Shown piece by piece: positions 63,078 to 64,000 of a stretch of DNA of 64,000 nucleotides. Every line of letters begins with the position of its first letter. Position 1 is the stretch's first letter. A program made the position numbers and the translations under genes. Under the pieces are notes generated by a model. It was not told where the DNA came from and ran no database searches. It worked only from the letters and a program-made list of their open reading frames with translations. Source of the DNA: Rhea pennata (taxonomy: Eukaryota > Chordata > Aves > Rheiformes > Rheidae); contig NC_084675.1 in the NCBI RefSeq assembly GCF_028389875.1, forward strand, positions 19,182,412-19,246,411. Reading direction: 5' to 3'.

Positions 63078-63384
63078 GCATTCTGTGAAACTTAGGGAAA
63101 TAAAGCAATGCACAGAAATTACAAAGAGTAAATTAGGCAAAGGCAGCAGTGTTGACGTTCTCGCACATGCTGACTGGGGTGAGGGGGCTGCAACCGTGCG
63201 GAAATCTTGCTACTTTTAGGGAAAAGTGGAAGATCCTTCTCCAATTAAATCCATTGCAACATTCCCCACACTCCCCCAACAACAAGGAACCGAATACCTG
63301 GGAAAAATATCTATTATCCTTAGGCATACGGCCAGCTACTGAAACAGAAAATACCTTTTCTTCTTCACAAGCTCAAACTAGCCG

Positions 63385-63749
63385 CTGCAGGAAGCATTTC
63401 AGCGGCGAGACCGTGCAGCCACCGCCGTGCCCGCAGCGAAGGGCTTGCGAAGGCGGATGGTGGCAGCGCTGCGGGTGTCTGCTAGCTCGCTCCAGCGCTT
63501 GCCGCGCTCCACCCTTTTTTTTTTTTTTTTCCCTCCTCCCTTGCAGCTTTTGCAATCTGACAGAGGAGAGTGAAAGCGAGTTGAGGGAAAAGACATTCCC
63601 CGAAGAGCAGCTGCAGACAGGTCTCGGTCCGCGCCCGCGCTAGGTGCAGGACGCGCAGCCACAGCACCTGCTTTAGCCTAAACAAACAGACAAAAAAAAA
63701 AACCCAAACAAACCCAGGAGAGACATTTGCTGCTGAACTGATTTTGCAG
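63385..63749 (+). promoter_or_regulatory. CpG island and candidate 5' noncoding exon of a gene continuing to the right
   Basis: CpG-rich DNA at 63390..63660, interrupted by a T16 run, is followed by an A-rich leader-like stretch and then CAG|GTAAGA at 63749/63750, a perfect donor. No ATG lies between 63650 and the donor, so the exon would be noncoding at its end. Human synteny would put MPHOSPH6 and CDH13 on this side, but no sequence of either is visible. The same site also looks like an acceptor (CTGAACTGATTTTGCAG). Confidence 0.35.
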
Positions 63750-64000
63750 GTAAGACCTTTTCTAAACCCAGTGTTTTGATAGCCAAGTGCTTCCTAAACA
63801 GGAAGTTAAAGACGTGCTAAGGCAAAACGCTGCGGAGCAGCAGGCAGGCGCCTCCGCGACGGTGCAGCAGACCTGCTGGCTTATTTACCGGGCTGGCAGC
63901 CTCCAGCTGATCGGGCATTCGGGGCAGCTGCCTTATGTCAGATACCGCCGCTGGGATGGAGAGACCCCCCCAAACCCTTGCACCAATACGGTTCTTCCTT

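Noticed and set aside
24000-64000. MPHOSPH6 or CDH13 coding exons expected from human synteny
   Set aside because: No peptide recognisable from either protein was seen on either strand, so no symbol was assigned to the right-end island.

Overview
This window looks like nuclear DNA from a bird, most likely a passerine. It has large introns, long AT-rich intergenic stretches and short CpG-rich islands. A tRNA-headed SINE with a CR1-type tail lies at 37061..37204, an arrangement known from songbirds (TguSINE1 type), and there is a decayed CR1-like reverse-transcriptase fossil near 57.1-57.3 kb.

Only one protein-coding gene can be reconstructed with confidence: HSD17B2 (17-beta-hydroxysteroid dehydrogenase type 2) on the + strand. 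Its five coding exons are 13017..13257, 17751..17963, 18304..18489, 22193..22330 and 23451..23809. They join into an uninterrupted 378-residue protein with an N-terminal hydrophobic anchor, the TGxxxGxG cofactor motif, NNAG and the Ser/Tyr/Lys catalytic set. All four introns are GT-AG, and all interrupt a glycine codon after its first base (phase 1). A TATATAA box about 87 bases before the start codon and a CpG-rich first exon mark the promoter.

Layout: 1..12.9 kb is upstream sequence with no identified gene. It holds a possible decayed coding-derived patch (9.1-10.0 kb), a CpG-rich patch at 10.9-11.45 kb with a strong minus-strand splice donor at its edge, and two T-box-like palindromes at 3.3 kb. 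HSD17B2 occupies 13.0-23.8 kb. The remaining 40 kb (23.8-64 kb) contains no coding gene I can defend. It holds the SINE, a diverged direct duplication of about 1.1 kb (near 44.5-45.6 and 52.2-53.3 kb) with an unusually well-preserved 126-base core, the CR1 fossil, a small palindromic ancient transposon-like element, and simple repeats. From 60.5 kb to the right edge several CpG-rich patches appear. One ends in a perfect CAG|GTAAGA donor at 63749/63750, suggesting the 5' noncoding exon of a further gene that continues beyond the window.

Nothing here amounts to a clearly new biological system. The best leads are the duplicated core element, the unassigned promoter-like islands on both sides of HSD17B2, and the palindrome cluster at 3.3 kb.
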